The translations under genes were made by a program, and so were the position numbers. Below the pieces are notes generated by a model, which had not been told where the DNA came from, searched no databases, and saw only the letters and a program-made list of their open reading frames with translations. DNA of 64,000 bases from Tetradesmus obliquus (Eukaryota > Chlorophyta > Chlorophyceae > Sphaeropleales > Scenedesmaceae), in assembly GCA_030272155.1 (NCBI GenBank), contig CP126204.1, forward strand, positions 3,277,501 to 3,341,500, written 5' to 3'. This document shows positions 25,201 through 37,200 of this stretch, in pieces; position 1 is the first letter of the stretch; every line of letters starts with the position of its first letter.

Positions 25201-25510
25201 AGCAGGTTTGTTCTTTGTGCAGGTTGCAAGCCAACGATACGATCAACTCCCCTGCTCACTGATATGATGAGAGCGCATGCTGTGGTTCTTGCTGCTGCTG
25301 CTGCTGCTGCTGCTGTGGCAATTTGCTGCACACAGGCCTGCATGCTTACTTCAGCCTCAGGGAGGAATCACGAACACCAATACTATGAGATGATGGGTGC
25401 AGGTGCTCGGCATCTCACCTGGCGAGCGCAGCAGGGACCTGCGTAACCCTCTCCACCAGCGAGTGCTCCTTTTGCTCCAGCAGAACAGGCATAACGCCAG
25501 CTGACGCCAT
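19226..25510 (-). CDS. CCD1: Carotenoid cleavage dioxygenase, CCD1 type
   Basis: Eight minus-strand exons join in phase: 25510-25419, 24968-24471, 24270-24177, 23732-23426, 21636-21440, 21068-20692, 20076-19894, 19517-19226; 679 residues. The family order is complete: VGPNPLLKPLGGYHWFDGDG, NTALACHAGRLLALNEGD, SFTAHPKLDPVTG, MMHDFAIT, RMVKQRNLPF, HMAFHVANAWEE, FVGRKQRYAY, EDDGYLVTYVHDE and VPYGFHGLW. The four iron-binding His are present (near residues 322, 375, 441 and 651). Resemblance to plant CCD1 in GKKQRY/GYHWFDGDG-type motifs and the lack of an obvious transit peptide (MASAGVMPVLLEQKE) suggest a cytosolic enzyme cutting carotenoids or apocarotenoids into volatiles. Exon 2 has an Ala/Gly/Asn-rich insert and the last exon a Ser/Gly loop. 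Introns are crowded with exon copies. Confidence 0.95.
19585..19650 (-). repeat. Acceptor-side copy of the CCD1 terminal exon
   Basis: Matches 19475-19535 (acceptor CTGCAG plus HEDPS...EDDG coding start) and lies upstream of the true exon on the minus strand. Confidence 0.75.
20125..20195 (-). repeat. Acceptor-side copy of the CCD1 FVGRKQRYAY exon
   Basis: Repeats the first 50-60 bp of exon 20076-19894 with its acceptor, about 115 bp upstream on the minus strand. Confidence 0.85.
20425..20630 (-). repeat. Two donor-side copies of the CCD1 DFPTINPR exon end
   Basis: Copies at about 20560-20630 and 20430-20500 repeat the end of exon 21068-20692 and its donor. Spacing is about 120-135 bp. Confidence 0.85.
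21180..21300 (-). repeat. Acceptor-side copies of the CCD1 RMVKQRNLPF exon
   Basis: About 21160-21245 repeats the start of exon 21068-20692 (VKQCNLLV for VKQRNLPF, and the QGS block). A further degraded repeat lies near 21245-21300. Confidence 0.65.
21685..21930 (-). repeat. Two acceptor-side copies of the CCD1 ELHFFRYTF exon
   Basis: Copies at about 21715-21800 and 21865-21930 carry the acceptor and the start of exon 21636-21440 (FRYTFDAPPYVSYGVLG). Both lie upstream of the intact exon on the minus strand, spaced about 120-150 bp. Confidence 0.85.
22105..23330 (-). repeat. Six-copy array of the CCD1 SFTAHPKLDPVTG exon end
   Basis: The donor-side end of exon 23732-23426 is repeated six times in the following intron. 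The donor plus VTG core lies at about 23423 (gene), 23188, 22954, 22732, 22584, 22349 and 22110, giving steps of 235, 234, 222, 148, 235 and 239 bp. Most copies still read MPYALRVMCDGLVESLGRVA and SFTAHPKLDPVTG with an intact GTGGG donor. Between copies is intron-derived sequence that also repeats. Confidence 0.95.
24030..24115 (-). repeat. Donor-side copy of the CCD1 NRWVPTARLSQ exon
   Basis: Repeats the end of exon 24270-24177 (NRWVPTAKLAQ with donor), about 125 bp downstream on the minus strand. Confidence 0.85.
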
Positions 25511-26341
25511 GTTAAAAGGCTTAGTTTAACCGTATTGAGTATTATCCAAAGGTGTTTGAGCGGAAGGCTTGGGGTTGCAACCACTACAACGCTTGTGTGG
25601 CTCAGCCTGACAGTATGTGGAGCTGATCTGCGACAGCCTTGCTAGCGTGTGCCGTAATCTACACTGCGTTCTATGCTGCTCGTGCTTTCACCAAACAGAA
25701 GTCAGCTTGCATGGAAGGGTTTGCGTTGTCATCGACCGGTCGAAGTGCAAGACCTCAGGCCCCTGTTTCTCAAGTGCTCTGCTTGGTTCCTTACTCGCAG
25801 ATCAACACAGTGAAGGCATAGACTGGTGTGTCCCTCGACCGAGCCTCCCGCCAATGCATGTGCCACGTCACACCGACTAGTACTGGTCTGTCTCTGTCAG
25901 CTGCTGACGGGCACTCTGTCAGCAGCTGACAGCGCCTTTGCCAGTCATAGGTGATCACAATAACGAGGTTCAACTGAGTCTCAATCTCAACCCTGACCTG
26001 ACACCCCCTCCTCTCCCTCTAGTTTAGAAGAGGGGAAATAAGCAATACCTTTTGGCATCGGCACCTGATGTTGAGAATCAAAAGAGCCACACATACCTCA
26101 GCATGGAATACCACTGGCTGGTGACCAGCCCGCACAAGCTGCAGACATCTTTCACTGTACAGCACTGCCAACCATCTGTTCAAACAGAGCAGCCGTGCAC
26201 ATTCCAGCACATGTGCCGTGCACTTGACACCCTGCACTAACGCCGCTGGATGCACAACCACCAGGATGCACAACATTGCCCGTTCCAACCTGTATAACAA
26301 AGCAGCCGTCACCGTGGCGTGGCGCAAGGCTTGCACTAACC
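25511..26341. other. Region between CCD1 and MYND gene
   Basis: It should contain the CCD1 promoter and the end of the MYND locus. No gene could be supported; an open stretch at 25617-25880 (+) has no recognisable features. Confidence 0.4.
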
Positions 26342-28282
26342 TCACCCGCAGCTCTCAGCAGCAGCAGCAGCCATGCAGCGGCATGCATGCTTGTGCCGCC
26401 GCCAGTCAGCCGCCTGGCAAGCAGCGCTGCAGTAGCGGCACCTGCAGCCAGCACAGCGCTTGCTGGCAGCTGCTGCCTTCAGCCAGGTTATCGCATCCAA
26501 GGTTGTTGCACATTGCTGGCAGCGGTGCTGCTGCTTCCAGTGCCTTACACAGCTGCAGGGCAGCTGCATACTGCTGCCCCATTTGAGCACCAGGCCTCAG
26601 TGTTTGAACTGCTGCCTCATACTCAGCCGCTGCTGCTGCCCAGCGTGGGTTCAACTGCTCGAGGTTCAGCAGGTACCGTCACTGCACTGGCAGGCTGCTG
26701 CTGCCGCTGCCGCTGCTGCTGCTGGCGCCAGCAGTGCCTGTTTCTGTGCAGCTGCTGGATGCTGCATCACTGCTGGTGTGGCCAGCTGTAATGTCTCCAC
26801 CTGCCGCTGCTGCTGCTGCTGCTGCTGCTGCACAGCTTGGGCTGGTGATGATGCCCCACACATTGGCAGTCACACTCAGCACGCATTGCTGCCACGCCTG
26901 CTGCCACTGACCCTCAACGCTGCTACCAAACTGACCGCTCGGCACATGCCCCACATGCAACAAGTCGACACTACCACTGGATTCCACGCCCCACCTCTCA
27001 TGAAACTCAGGCCGAGCCATGAGAGAGACAAACAGCAGCTGGGGCCCTGCTGCCTCCATGGCACCTGCCAGCTGCACAATGCTGCGCGCAAGCACCGCGG
27101 CCAGCAGCGCCGAGCTGGCACACACCTGGCTGCTGCGGTGGTGGTGGTGGTGGCAGCAAACGCTGCCGTGTGATGCAGAGCAGTCTCAGGCAGCAGTGTT
27201 TGTACTATTGCTGGGACTGCTGCCAGGAAGTACTCGGCAGCTCTGTGCACTATTGCTTCTGGTGACCGCTGCTGCTGCTGCTGCCCCTGCTGCCGCTGCT
27301 GCATGCTGGCCGCTGCCTTCATGTAATGCACTGTGCGTTTGACCAGGCTGGTCAGGGCAGATGCCAGGCCAGCAACTGCTGCTGTGTCAGCCAGTGATGC
27401 CTCAGATTGCAGCACTGCACCAACTGCAGGCGCCAGCATCTGAGCAGCTGCTAGCATGTCGTGTGGCCGCATTTGGTTTGAGCCCAAGCAGCAGTCGATC
27501 AGCGCTATGTGCGCCTCCGGGTGTGCAGCTGCCAGGGCGGGTAGGTTGCCCTGCTGTGCTGCTGCAGGACGTCAGCAGCAATTTGAAAAGCACAAACAGT
27601 CACGCGAACGGTTGACGCAGTGTGATGATAGCCCGTTGCTGTGATACTGGGATGTTCATGTGAACTTTCCTTTGTGTGCAAGCAGCTTAAGTCATCATCA
27701 TCACCGTCATAATTGTTTTGCTAATGATTCATGATCAGACAAACCCTTGCTCACTGCGACACTGCACTCTCAGCATAGATAGACCTGCATGCCTCCAATT
27801 CACTCCGCAGGAAGCGCAGCAACCACAGCCACTACTAAGACACCTGCAACTGCCATGCCATACAAATGATCTTGCGCCAACCCGAAACAACAACCAAGCA
27901 AAGCTGTTGTGGCTCATTCCTGCGGAGCTTATGGGACACAAACTTATCATCTAACATGGTGCCAGGACCCACGTGCAATTATTCTCACTAAATACAAGCT
28001 TACCAGGTAAGCCACCGAATGTACCCGGGGCACCCTCTGCTGCAGCCCTCAATGCATACAGCTGCTGAGCGCTACCAAAGTGCTCCGCCAGCGCCTCCTT
28101 ATCCACTGCCCGCCAGCTTTTTGAAAGCTTGCGCAGCAGCAGCGGTGCCGCCAGCGCCTGCAGCAGCTGCAGCCCTGCCTGCTGCAGCACCTCAGGCGGC
28201 AGGCAGCCGCCACCGTCGCACCGCATAGCCAGCCGGATCTGCGTCGTCAGCAGGGTGTTGGTGTTGAAGATGAAGTTGATCC

Positions 28283-28314
<32 letters not shown>

Positions 28315-29159
28315 AGTGCGTCCACAGCCAGCAGCTGCAGCTCCAGCACCAGCCGCACAGCATCTGCTGACAGAATGACAGCACTGTCTGCTGGCCTCTC
28401 CTCCTGGTAACAATGGCCACACCGTTTCTGCAAGCTGGCAGCAAGTACACCAACCGCATTGGTGATGTGTGGCCAGCTAATATTGAAGCCGTGCTCAGAG
28501 CTGCTGCTGCCACCCTGTTGCAGCGCAGCAGCTGCTGCATCCAGGTATGCCTGGCCACCTGGCAGCAGCATAGCCTGGTGGAAGGCAGGGATGGGCAGCA
28601 GCTGCAGCAGTGCACCTGCCTTTTTCTGCCGCTGCCGCCGCTGCTGCTGCTGCTGCCGCTGCTGCTGCTGCTGCTGCTGTGTCTCGTGGTGCTCGTGCAT
28701 GACTGTGACATAAGCAACCAGCGGCTGCAGGAGACATGCCTGCACTGTCTGGTCAGTCAGCAGCTGCCCTGCTTGGCCTGCAATGTCTGCTGGCAGCTGC
28801 TGCTGCTGCTGCTGCAGCAGCAAGTCGGCAATCCTACAAACGAATGTTGTAGCAGCAACTTGCGCATTGAAGAATAATGCGAATGGGCTGCTGCTGCTGC
28901 TGCTGCTGTTGCTGCTGTTGCTGCCAGCTGCACTTGTGGCTGGGGTCACAGATGGCAGTAGGTCTCCGCAGCGCTGCAGCTGCTACAGCAGCTGTGTGGT
29001 CCCTTGCAGCGAAGCCAGCTGCAATGGAACAGGTATCAGCGCACCCGCAGTGCGGAAGCCAACATCTACCACATACAGCCGGGCCCATGTGGCATGGATA
29101 ACTGCCGTGTATGGGCACCAGGCACCTGAACCGCTGCTGCTGCTGCTGCTGCTGCTGTC

Positions 29160-29212
<53 letters not shown>

Positions 29213-30100
29213 GCCATTGCTGCCTGATGGTTTGCATCAGCGGCACTACGCTGGAATGCATGCTGCCAAGCAGGCATGCACAATAGACACAGCAACAGCA
29301 GCAGCAGCAGCAGCAGAGGGGAAGGTTCGGCAAGCAGTCAGCACATTGGGTTAGGTATTTGGCCTTGCTGATGTTGAGTGATGTGAACCCCCAGAATGCC
29401 AACGCAACCGCAAACAGGAGCAGCGTACGTCTGCAGCAATGCGTGCTGTTCGGCAGCTGCTATATCAACAGCGTTGCTGGGCAAGCGACACATGTGCCAC
29501 ATGTGCCACATGTGCCAGGCTCTCACCTGACTGCTCCAGCTGCTGCAGCATTGCTGCTGCCAGGGCGGGCACGCTGCAGCCCGGCTGAGGCTCTTTAGAG
29601 GCTTGGACCAGCTCTGAGCTCAGTATAATCAAGAATTCACAGGCACTCGTCCAGACATGTGCTGTGAGTGGTGGAGTCGGTGTGGCCGCTGGCCGCCGAG
29701 TTTGCTGCTGCTGCTGCTGCTGCTGCTGCTGATGCTGCTGCTGCAGCAGGTCAAACCGCAGCTGCACAGGCTGCTGCTGCAGCCACACCAGCAGCATGCC
29801 TACATTGCGGACCGCCTGCTGCCGCAGCAGACGGCCTAGCACGCGGCCTGACCCTCCTGCTGCTGCTGCTGCAGCACGCAGCTCCCTGCATTTGCTGGGG
29901 ATGTGTGTAAGGAAGCCATCACTGTATCGTACCACGTGCTGCTGATCAGGCGTCAGAACAGCAGCAGGTGGGGGCTGCTGCAGCAGCTGAGAAGCCGGGT
30001 GGCTGTGCAGCAGCTTGTGTAACCCGCCTGCCAGAGTCTCAAGCTCTTGCAGCTTCTGCTCATGCTGCTGCTGCTGCTGCTGCTGACGCCTGGGAGGCAT
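26342..30100 (-). pseudogene. MYND zinc-finger protein gene, disrupted
   Basis: Exon 1 (30100-29527) encodes MPPRRQQQQ, ELETLAGGLHKLLHSH and AHVWTSACEFLIIL; later segments lie at about 29245-28004 and 27561-26342. The C-terminus reads MCNNLGCDNLA, then SKRCAGCRCRYC and SAACQAADWRRHKHAC, a C-x-C/H MYND finger that in other proteins binds partner peptides. Long Gln-, Ser- and Ala-rich blocks fill the rest. The frame is broken at least four times: TAG at 28983-28985 in otherwise continuous coding sequence, a frame change near 27125-27165 by a CCA/CAG run, TGA at 26679-26681, and a frame change near 26500 inside the finger. The exon 3/exon 4 splice is still phase-correct. I call it a pseudogene; assembly error or unrecognised introns are alternatives. 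Confidence 0.65.
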
Positions 30101-30690
30101 GCTGCTGCCTGTGGATTCAATTGTTTTGGTGCGTGCGACTTGTAATTTTGCACCGGTGTCAATACCTGTCGCTCATTGCGCTGGTGCCACCGGTCTGAAC
30201 ATCACAGGCGCGCAACAGTTGCGTGGATCGAGAGCTATGGTTAAAAATGGTGCATGAAAGATTAACTGGAACGAATTGGCACAATTGCAACGCTTACTTC
30301 CAGAGAATGCAGCAAGCCACGGTTGGAAGTTTCCATGTTCGTGGCCACGTGAGCGTTGGAGGTGACAGCTCGCCTGAGCGCTAACTTGGTGTGTACGTTT
30401 TTGTTAAGAAAACCAAATACATTAAGCTCTTGACTTATAGATTGCTACATGTTTATCCTCTGCTGACGGTCACCAGCCTGTGCGGTTCTTGCCATTATGC
30501 TCAGTGCTAAGTTCACGCCCAGCTGCTCATCACAGCTGCACAACAGCAGCTTAACCCGCAAAATTAAGTCTTGTCATGTATGCTTTTTGTGATGACAAGT
30601 AATGTCATGTACCTCGTAGGCTGACTGAAACCATTACAGCGGTACAGTCACTCACTGCATGCAGTGACACGGGCATGCAACAGGCACACT
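30101..30690. other. Intergenic region with CNX1E poly(A) signal
   Basis: TTACA at 30634-30638 is TGTAA on the minus strand and is the first such signal after the CNX1E stop. Otherwise nothing is recognised. Confidence 0.4.
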
Positions 30691-31911
30691 CACTACATGC
30701 AGCTGAACGGGCTGACAGCAGCCTGCTGCTGCTGCTGCTGCTGGCCCTGCTGCTGCATTGCACATACATGCAGCCAGCTGCGACACGCTGCATGGATTGA
30801 TCAAGCAAAGAAACCCTCCGTTGCTGGCACATCCTCTGCTTCATGGGGCATGAACCTGAAGCTGGTGAGGCACTGCCTCCCGCTCCCGACAATTGGGCTT
30901 GCCCAATTGTGCTGTGGTAGCGAGCCAGTAGGATTCCGTCCCCCCTGGTAACAAAAATAACCGAAGTCAATACCTCAGCAGCGCTGACACAGCAGTACCT
31001 GCCTCAAGCACCCCTTCAGCACGAGGCAGCTCCAGCAGCGCATTTTCTGAATGGGCTGACAGCAGCCTGCTGCTGCTGCTGCTGCTGCTGCCGCTGCTGC
31101 TGCCGCTGCTGGCCCTGCTGCTGCTTTGGCACTATGCACCAAGCGCCGCACACCAGAACAATGCATCATCATGCAAAGAAGCCATCCGTTGCTGGCACAT
31201 CTTCCTCCCCCTGAGGCATGAACCCTAGGTCATCAATCCGCAGCGCTGACACAGTGCTGCCTGCCTGCAGCACCCCTTCAGCACGTGCCACCTCCAGCAG
31301 CGCATTGGCTGAACTGACAGACAGCAGCCTGCTGCTGCTGCTGGCCCTGCTGCTGCTGGTGCACTCAATGCATCCAGTTGTCACTTATAACACAATAGCA
31401 TTCATCATCATGCAAAGAAGCCCTCCGTTGCTGGCACATCCCCCTCCCCCTGAGGCATAAATCCTAAGTCATCTATCAGCAAGCGCTGACACAGTGCCGC
31501 CTGCCTCAAACACGCCCTCAGCATGGGGCAGCTCCAGAAGCGCATTGGCTGAACCGGCTGACAGCAGCCTGCTGCTGCTGCTGCTGGTCTCAGTGCTGCT
31601 GCATTGCACATGTATGCAGCCAGCTGCCACGCGCTGCACGGTTTGATCACGCAAAGAAGCCCTCTGTTGGCGGCACATCCTCTGCTCCTTGGGGCATACA
31701 CCCTAGGTCGTCAATCAGCAGCGCTGACACAATTGAGCCTGCCTCAAGCACGCCCTCAGCGCGTGGCAGCTCCAGCGGCGCATTGGCTGAGCGAGCTGAC
31801 AGCATCCGGCTGCTGCTGCGGCTGCTGTCGCCAGTGCTGCTGCGTTTGTGCCATGCACCTGCAGCCCATCCTGCCACATCATGCAAAGAAGCGCGACGTC
31901 GCTATGGCTTA
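30690..31911 (-). repeat. Array of CNX1E terminal-exon copies
   Basis: Downstream of the CNX1E stop (31937) the terminal exon recurs. Copies end with the TEGFFA or TDGFFA tail and stop at about 31647, 31408, 31169 and 30800, with a partial copy at about 30975-31060. Steps are 290, 239, 239 and about 370 bp. Copies 2 and 4 still read SANALLELPRAEGVLEAGS-type protein through to a stop. Copy 3 has a shift. Most units contain a short (CTG)n tract ahead of SRLLSARS. The next TGTAA lies beyond the whole array. Confidence 0.93.
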
Positions 31912-31936
31912 AATGGTAACATGATGATGATGGTGT

Positions 31937-32966
31937 TCATGCAAAGAAACCCTCCGTTGCTGGCACATCTGTTTCGGCCTGAGGCATAAACCCTAGGTCG
32001 TCGATCAGCAGCGCTGACACAGTACTGCCTGCCTCAAGCACGCCCTCTGCACGAGGCAACTCCAGCAGCGCGTTTGCTGAGCGAGCTGACAGCAGCCTGC
32101 TGCTGATTTGGTTGCCTGTTGATGTGGCAAACCAGCCCAGCTGGCCTGCTGCTGCGCCGCATGCTGCCGGCAGCCTGCAACATGAACAGCAGCAGGCAGA
32201 AAGAGAGTGTCAGGCTTCACATAAACAGCATGGTTCACTTCATAGAGGACTAGTATATTCATTTACTATGGCTTCACATAGATAGAAGACTATTATTATT
32301 GTTGATGGTTCCATGGTGGAAGTTGCTAGTGGAGGTGGTGGAACAGCCCAGCTGCCCTGCTGCTGCGCCACACGCTGCCCCTGCTCTGAGCACGGTGAGA
32401 ACATCAACACCTTTCAAGACTACCCGTGCAAAGCACATGTACCCTGATTGCGCGCACCTGCCGTAGCCCTGCACCACTCTGTGGCCTCAGACCGCTCAGG
32501 ATCAACCCTTGAACATTGATATTGGCGTTCACACTAATCACACACAGCAGCAGCAAAAGTTGAGAAATAACAGACAAAAATAACAACATGGCCCTGCAGA
32601 CAATCACACATGCCGCACCTGCCGTAGCCCAGCACCACTCTGCGGTACTCAGGCCGCTCAGGGTCCAGCTGCAGGCATAGATGGTAACTGCCATTACGCA
32701 ATCACAGTGAAAATACAGAAGTAACCACCATAACAGCATGGCCCTGCAGGCAAGCGCACCAGCCGCACCTGCTGTAGCCCAGCACCACGCGGTGGTACTC
32801 TGGCCGCTCAGGGTCCATCCTGAGTGTGTTTTGAGGTGCCAACCAAAGAAAAAGTATGTAAGGAATACACTTGCGAACAGTCACCAGCCGCACCTGCCGT
32901 ATCCCAGCACCACTCTGTGGTACTCAGGCCGCTCAGGGTCCAGCTTCAGAGGGGAGGTCAGCACCA

Positions 32967-32997
<31 letters not shown>

Positions 32998-33316
32998 AAA
33001 CCGACCAGCCAACACATCAACACTTGTTTCCTGCTCAGACATGCTGTTGGATTGACAGCACCCCCGGGCCAGTCACAAGTCCCCACAGCGCTGCTGCCGC
33101 CATCGCTGCAGTGTGTACAATTAACACATATTGGCTATGGTGCTGCTGCCACTGCTGCCGCTGCTGCTGCTGCTGCTACTACTACTACAACGGCTGCTGC
33201 TGCTGCCGCAGCGCACCTGCATGCGCCTCAGCTGCGGCTGCGCCCATCCGCTCATCTTGCGCAGTGCCGGCACCACCACCAGGTTGAAGCACACGAAGCT
33301 GCTCACGGGGTTGCCT

Positions 33317-33364
<48 letters not shown>

Positions 33365-34087
33365 AGAAATATGGGCAGTAGACAACATGACAGTGGACTC
33401 TGTGCCGGCACCACCACCAGGTTGGAGCACACACAGCTGCTGACGGGGTTGCCGACAGTAGCAGCAGCAACAGCAGCATGTGCAGAAACATGTGTTACTC
33501 GTGGCAACTACGGTATGCGCTGACGGCATTGTCAGCCTCTCACCTGGCAGCCCAAACACCAGCAGCTGCCTGCTGCTGCCTGGCAGACTGAGCGTTGCGA
33601 ATGTCAGTGGTTTGCCGGGCTTCATCAGCACGCGCCCAAAGTGCACGCTGCCCTTGCGCTCCAGCAGCGGCTTCAGCAGGTCCCTGTCACCCATGGACAC
33701 GGCACCTGCAGACACATGATATTAGTTCAACAAGTGTCAGGGCTCCATTAGTGGCAGCAGCAGCAGCAAAAGAGCGGTGCCCTTGCGCTCCAGCAGCGGC
33801 TTCAGCAGGTCCCTGTCACCCATGGACACAGCACCTGTTAGGGATAGGTAAGCAGCAGAAGCAGCATCAGCAGCAGCAGCACTTTGAAGCAAGTGCTCCA
33901 GCAGCGGTTTAAGCAGGTCCCTCTCACCCATGGACACGGCACCTGAATGCAAGCAGGGGGCAGCAGCAGCAGCAGCGGCAGCAGCAGCAGCAGCAGCGGC
34001 GGCAGAATGAGTGGCGTCCTTGCGCTCCAGCAGCGTCTTGAGCAGGTCCCTGTCACCCATGGACACAGCACCTGAATGCAAGCAGGC

Positions 34088-34121
<34 letters not shown>

Positions 34122-34204
34122 TGAGTGGCGTCCTTGTGTTCTAGCAGTGGCTTGAGCAGGGCCCTGTCACCCATGGACACAGCACCTGAATGCAAGCAGG
34201 CGGC

Positions 34205-34238
<34 letters not shown>

Positions 34239-37200
34239 TGAGTGGTGCCCTTGCGCTCCAGCAGCGGCTTGAGCAGGTCTCTGTCGCCCATACACACGGC
34301 ACCTGCAGACACATCACGTTTGTTAGCACATGCAGTTGTAGATCTGTTGATACACAAATGATTACCATTGTGTCAGCCAGGACGGAACGTGACCAGCACA
34401 TCCACCCCTGCTGAGCACATTGGATGGCCTTGTCCAGGCAGCCCTCCAGGGGCCCTGACCCCAGGATGATGAGAAGATAATTATCTAATAATTAATGATC
34501 ACGTAATGTTTATGCAACACCTGTACGACCATCATCACCTGATGTGACCAGCACGTCCACGCCTGCTGCAATGGCCTTGTCCAGGCAGCCCTCCAGGTGG
34601 CCCTCCACGTCACTGCAGCAGCAGCAGCAGCAGCAGCAGCAAGCGCACGGGTATCAAGGTGTATCACAATTCAATGGTTTTGACCAATGATGAGGCCTGG
34701 CATCACTGCAGCGCTCTTGTTGGCACTCAATATCACTGCCGCAAAATGCACAGATGGCAGTAGCCCATGCAGAACAGCTGTTGCTGTTCTGCAAGCAGTA
34801 TGGAAGGCATCCGCACCCGACCAACCATAACTGAACACACGGCTTGTAAGCACTCAGGATCACTCAAGCCAACTCACAGCCACCTGCTCACCGCGCAATG
34901 CCCAGGTCAATTGCATCAGCGCCGGCCCCTGCAGCCGCCGCCAGCAGCATCGCCCTGTTGCAGTCCCTGATCTGCCCGGGGCCCAAGTTTGCTGTCTCTG
35001 GCGCCACAACCTCATCGCCTGTGGACAGCACAGCCAGGCGCGGCCGCCGGTGCACGGGCAGCGATGCGGCACCAACAGTGGCGAGGATGCCCACTTCCGC
35101 AACGCCAACGCGCTCGCCCGCCTGCAGCACGACTGCGCCGGCCCTGTAAAGCAGGGTTTCAGGAGCAAGACGGACGCAGGGATGGCAGCAGCAGCAGCAG
35201 CAACAATGTGGAATGTGGATGTAAGCCCGGAATAACAGCACCTTTTATCAGGTTTCTTACACTTTGCGGCGTGTGTGATGGCAGCGATGCGGCACCAACT
35301 GTGGCCAGGGTGCCCACTCCTGCAACACCCACACGCTCGCCTGCCTGCAGCACCACTGCACCAGCCCTGCAATGCAATATAACGCACACATCAATCAGTT
35401 TCTGTGTAGTCCACATACGGCTGTTGCAGTAATGCCCGCTTTGCTCTGCAATGTCCACGCGCTCGCCTGCCTGCAGCACGACTGCGCCGGCCCTGCGGAG
35501 CAATGCACAGCCACACGCTCTAACCAGCTGCTATATGCCGGCTCCCATCAATGAACCGAGTTGCTGCTACCTGCATATGTGGATCTCTGCCAACCCATCT
35601 TTCAACATCAACAGCCAGTGTTATTTTGAAAGACGCTGTTTGTATTACTGTGTGACTCACTCTATGTCGGACCCACTTGCCGGATGTCCTTGCCGGCAGG
35701 CACCGCCTTGCAGATGAACAATTTTCCAAAATAGCAGCTGCCGGAGCAGCTGAACACGTTCAGACGCAACTCAAAGAAATTCAGCCGCCGACCACATCAG
35801 CTGCTGCCTACCAGCTTGACTTTATGTAAGGCCATAGAAGCGTCAGCTTGTCACGTACCACGGTGGTACCATCCAGTTGCTACCTGCTTGCGCTGCAGCG
35901 ACTCACTCTATGTCGGAGCCCACTTGTCGGATGTCCTTGCCAGCAGGCACCGCCTTGCAGATGACCACACGCCGCTGCTGGCTGCCTGCATCGCCGTCTG
36001 CTGCTGCTGCTGGCTGCGTGTCTTCCACCTTCACCACTGCATCAGCGCCAGGAGGCACGGGAGCGCCTGGCAGCAGCAGGAGCAGCGGCAGCAGCAGCGA
36101 AAAGAACATCAAGGCACGCGCCTCACATCTGGCGCGCCAACCACGCGCAGACGTGGTGCTGTATGCCACTTGCCCTGGGCGCCCCAGGCACCCCAAGCAG
36201 CAGCACAAGCAGCAGCGGTGGCAGCAGCAGCAGCAGTTGAAACTGCAGAAGCACAACCCCACACGCACTTGTGGCGATGTACGCCACATGACGTGGCCGC
36301 AGCTTCAGCAGCCCTGCTGCACCTGCTGGCAGCCCATGCAAAGAGCCAAAACACCCTCTTCCATATTATACAGAAGGCACATGTAGCATCCCGACTGTGG
36401 TGAAGTAGGCCACTTGGCGTGGACTGAGGCCTATCTTCTGTGCTGGTTCCGGTGTTAGTGGTGGCGTATGCCGCGTAAGTACACCAGTGTAACCCCCCTC
36501 TCTCTCTGTGCTGGCTCCGGTCCCTGCACGCGCATCGCTTGCCACCCTCCCTCATGCAAGGCTTACACAAATGCACAACCGCGCACCTGTGGTGATGTAG
36601 GCCACTTGGCCAGGGCTTAGTGTTAGGTCCTGGCTGCTGCAGCCTGCTCGTGCATCACCCACAACTGGATACTCCCCTGGACCATCTGAGGACACCACTG
36701 CATAGCCATCCTGCAGCAGCAGATGCAGTTATCTCAATTAACCATTGTCAACACTAATACTTGCAGCTGTGCGCAAGGGGTGGTGGGTGATGCGGGTGGC
36801 AGGGTATTGTTTGTGGGTTGGTTCGATGCTTGTTTGGAGAGGAAGGGAGTCTGTCGCCCTGTCGGCTTGCTGCTGCTGCTGCTGCTTTCACCGCTACTGT
36901 GATGCAAAGCAGCAGACAGCAGATGCCAGTGCAGAACGGTCGCAGGGGTCTGACATCGCATGTTACGACGACAGCAACAGCTACTGGTGACAGTAATACA
37001 GCTGCTGTTTGCCATATGTTTATTGCTGTTGATGGAGCCCCTTCCCACGATGATGGAGGTTGCAACAAGCGGCAGGTTGTCTGAAATGCTACTGGTTAGC
37101 AGTGCTGCTGCTGCTGCTACTGCCACTGCTGCTTCTGCTGCTGTGGTGTGTACCAGCCGCAGCGCACCATGATGGAGGCTGGAAATGGTGGCAGGTTGTC

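Noticed and set aside
25617..25880. Open frame upstream of CCD1
   Set aside because: No motif, no splice context and no echoes; coding status cannot be supported.
28983..28985. TAG read as an amino acid (alternative code)
   Set aside because: TAG ends IFT70, nicotinamidase and the UAP-like gene normally, so recoding is unlikely; a lesion is simpler.
33121..33507. Minus-strand frame containing both versions of CNX1E exon 7
   Set aside because: It spans the exon, its echo and the CTG tract between them; only 33217-33314 splices in phase.
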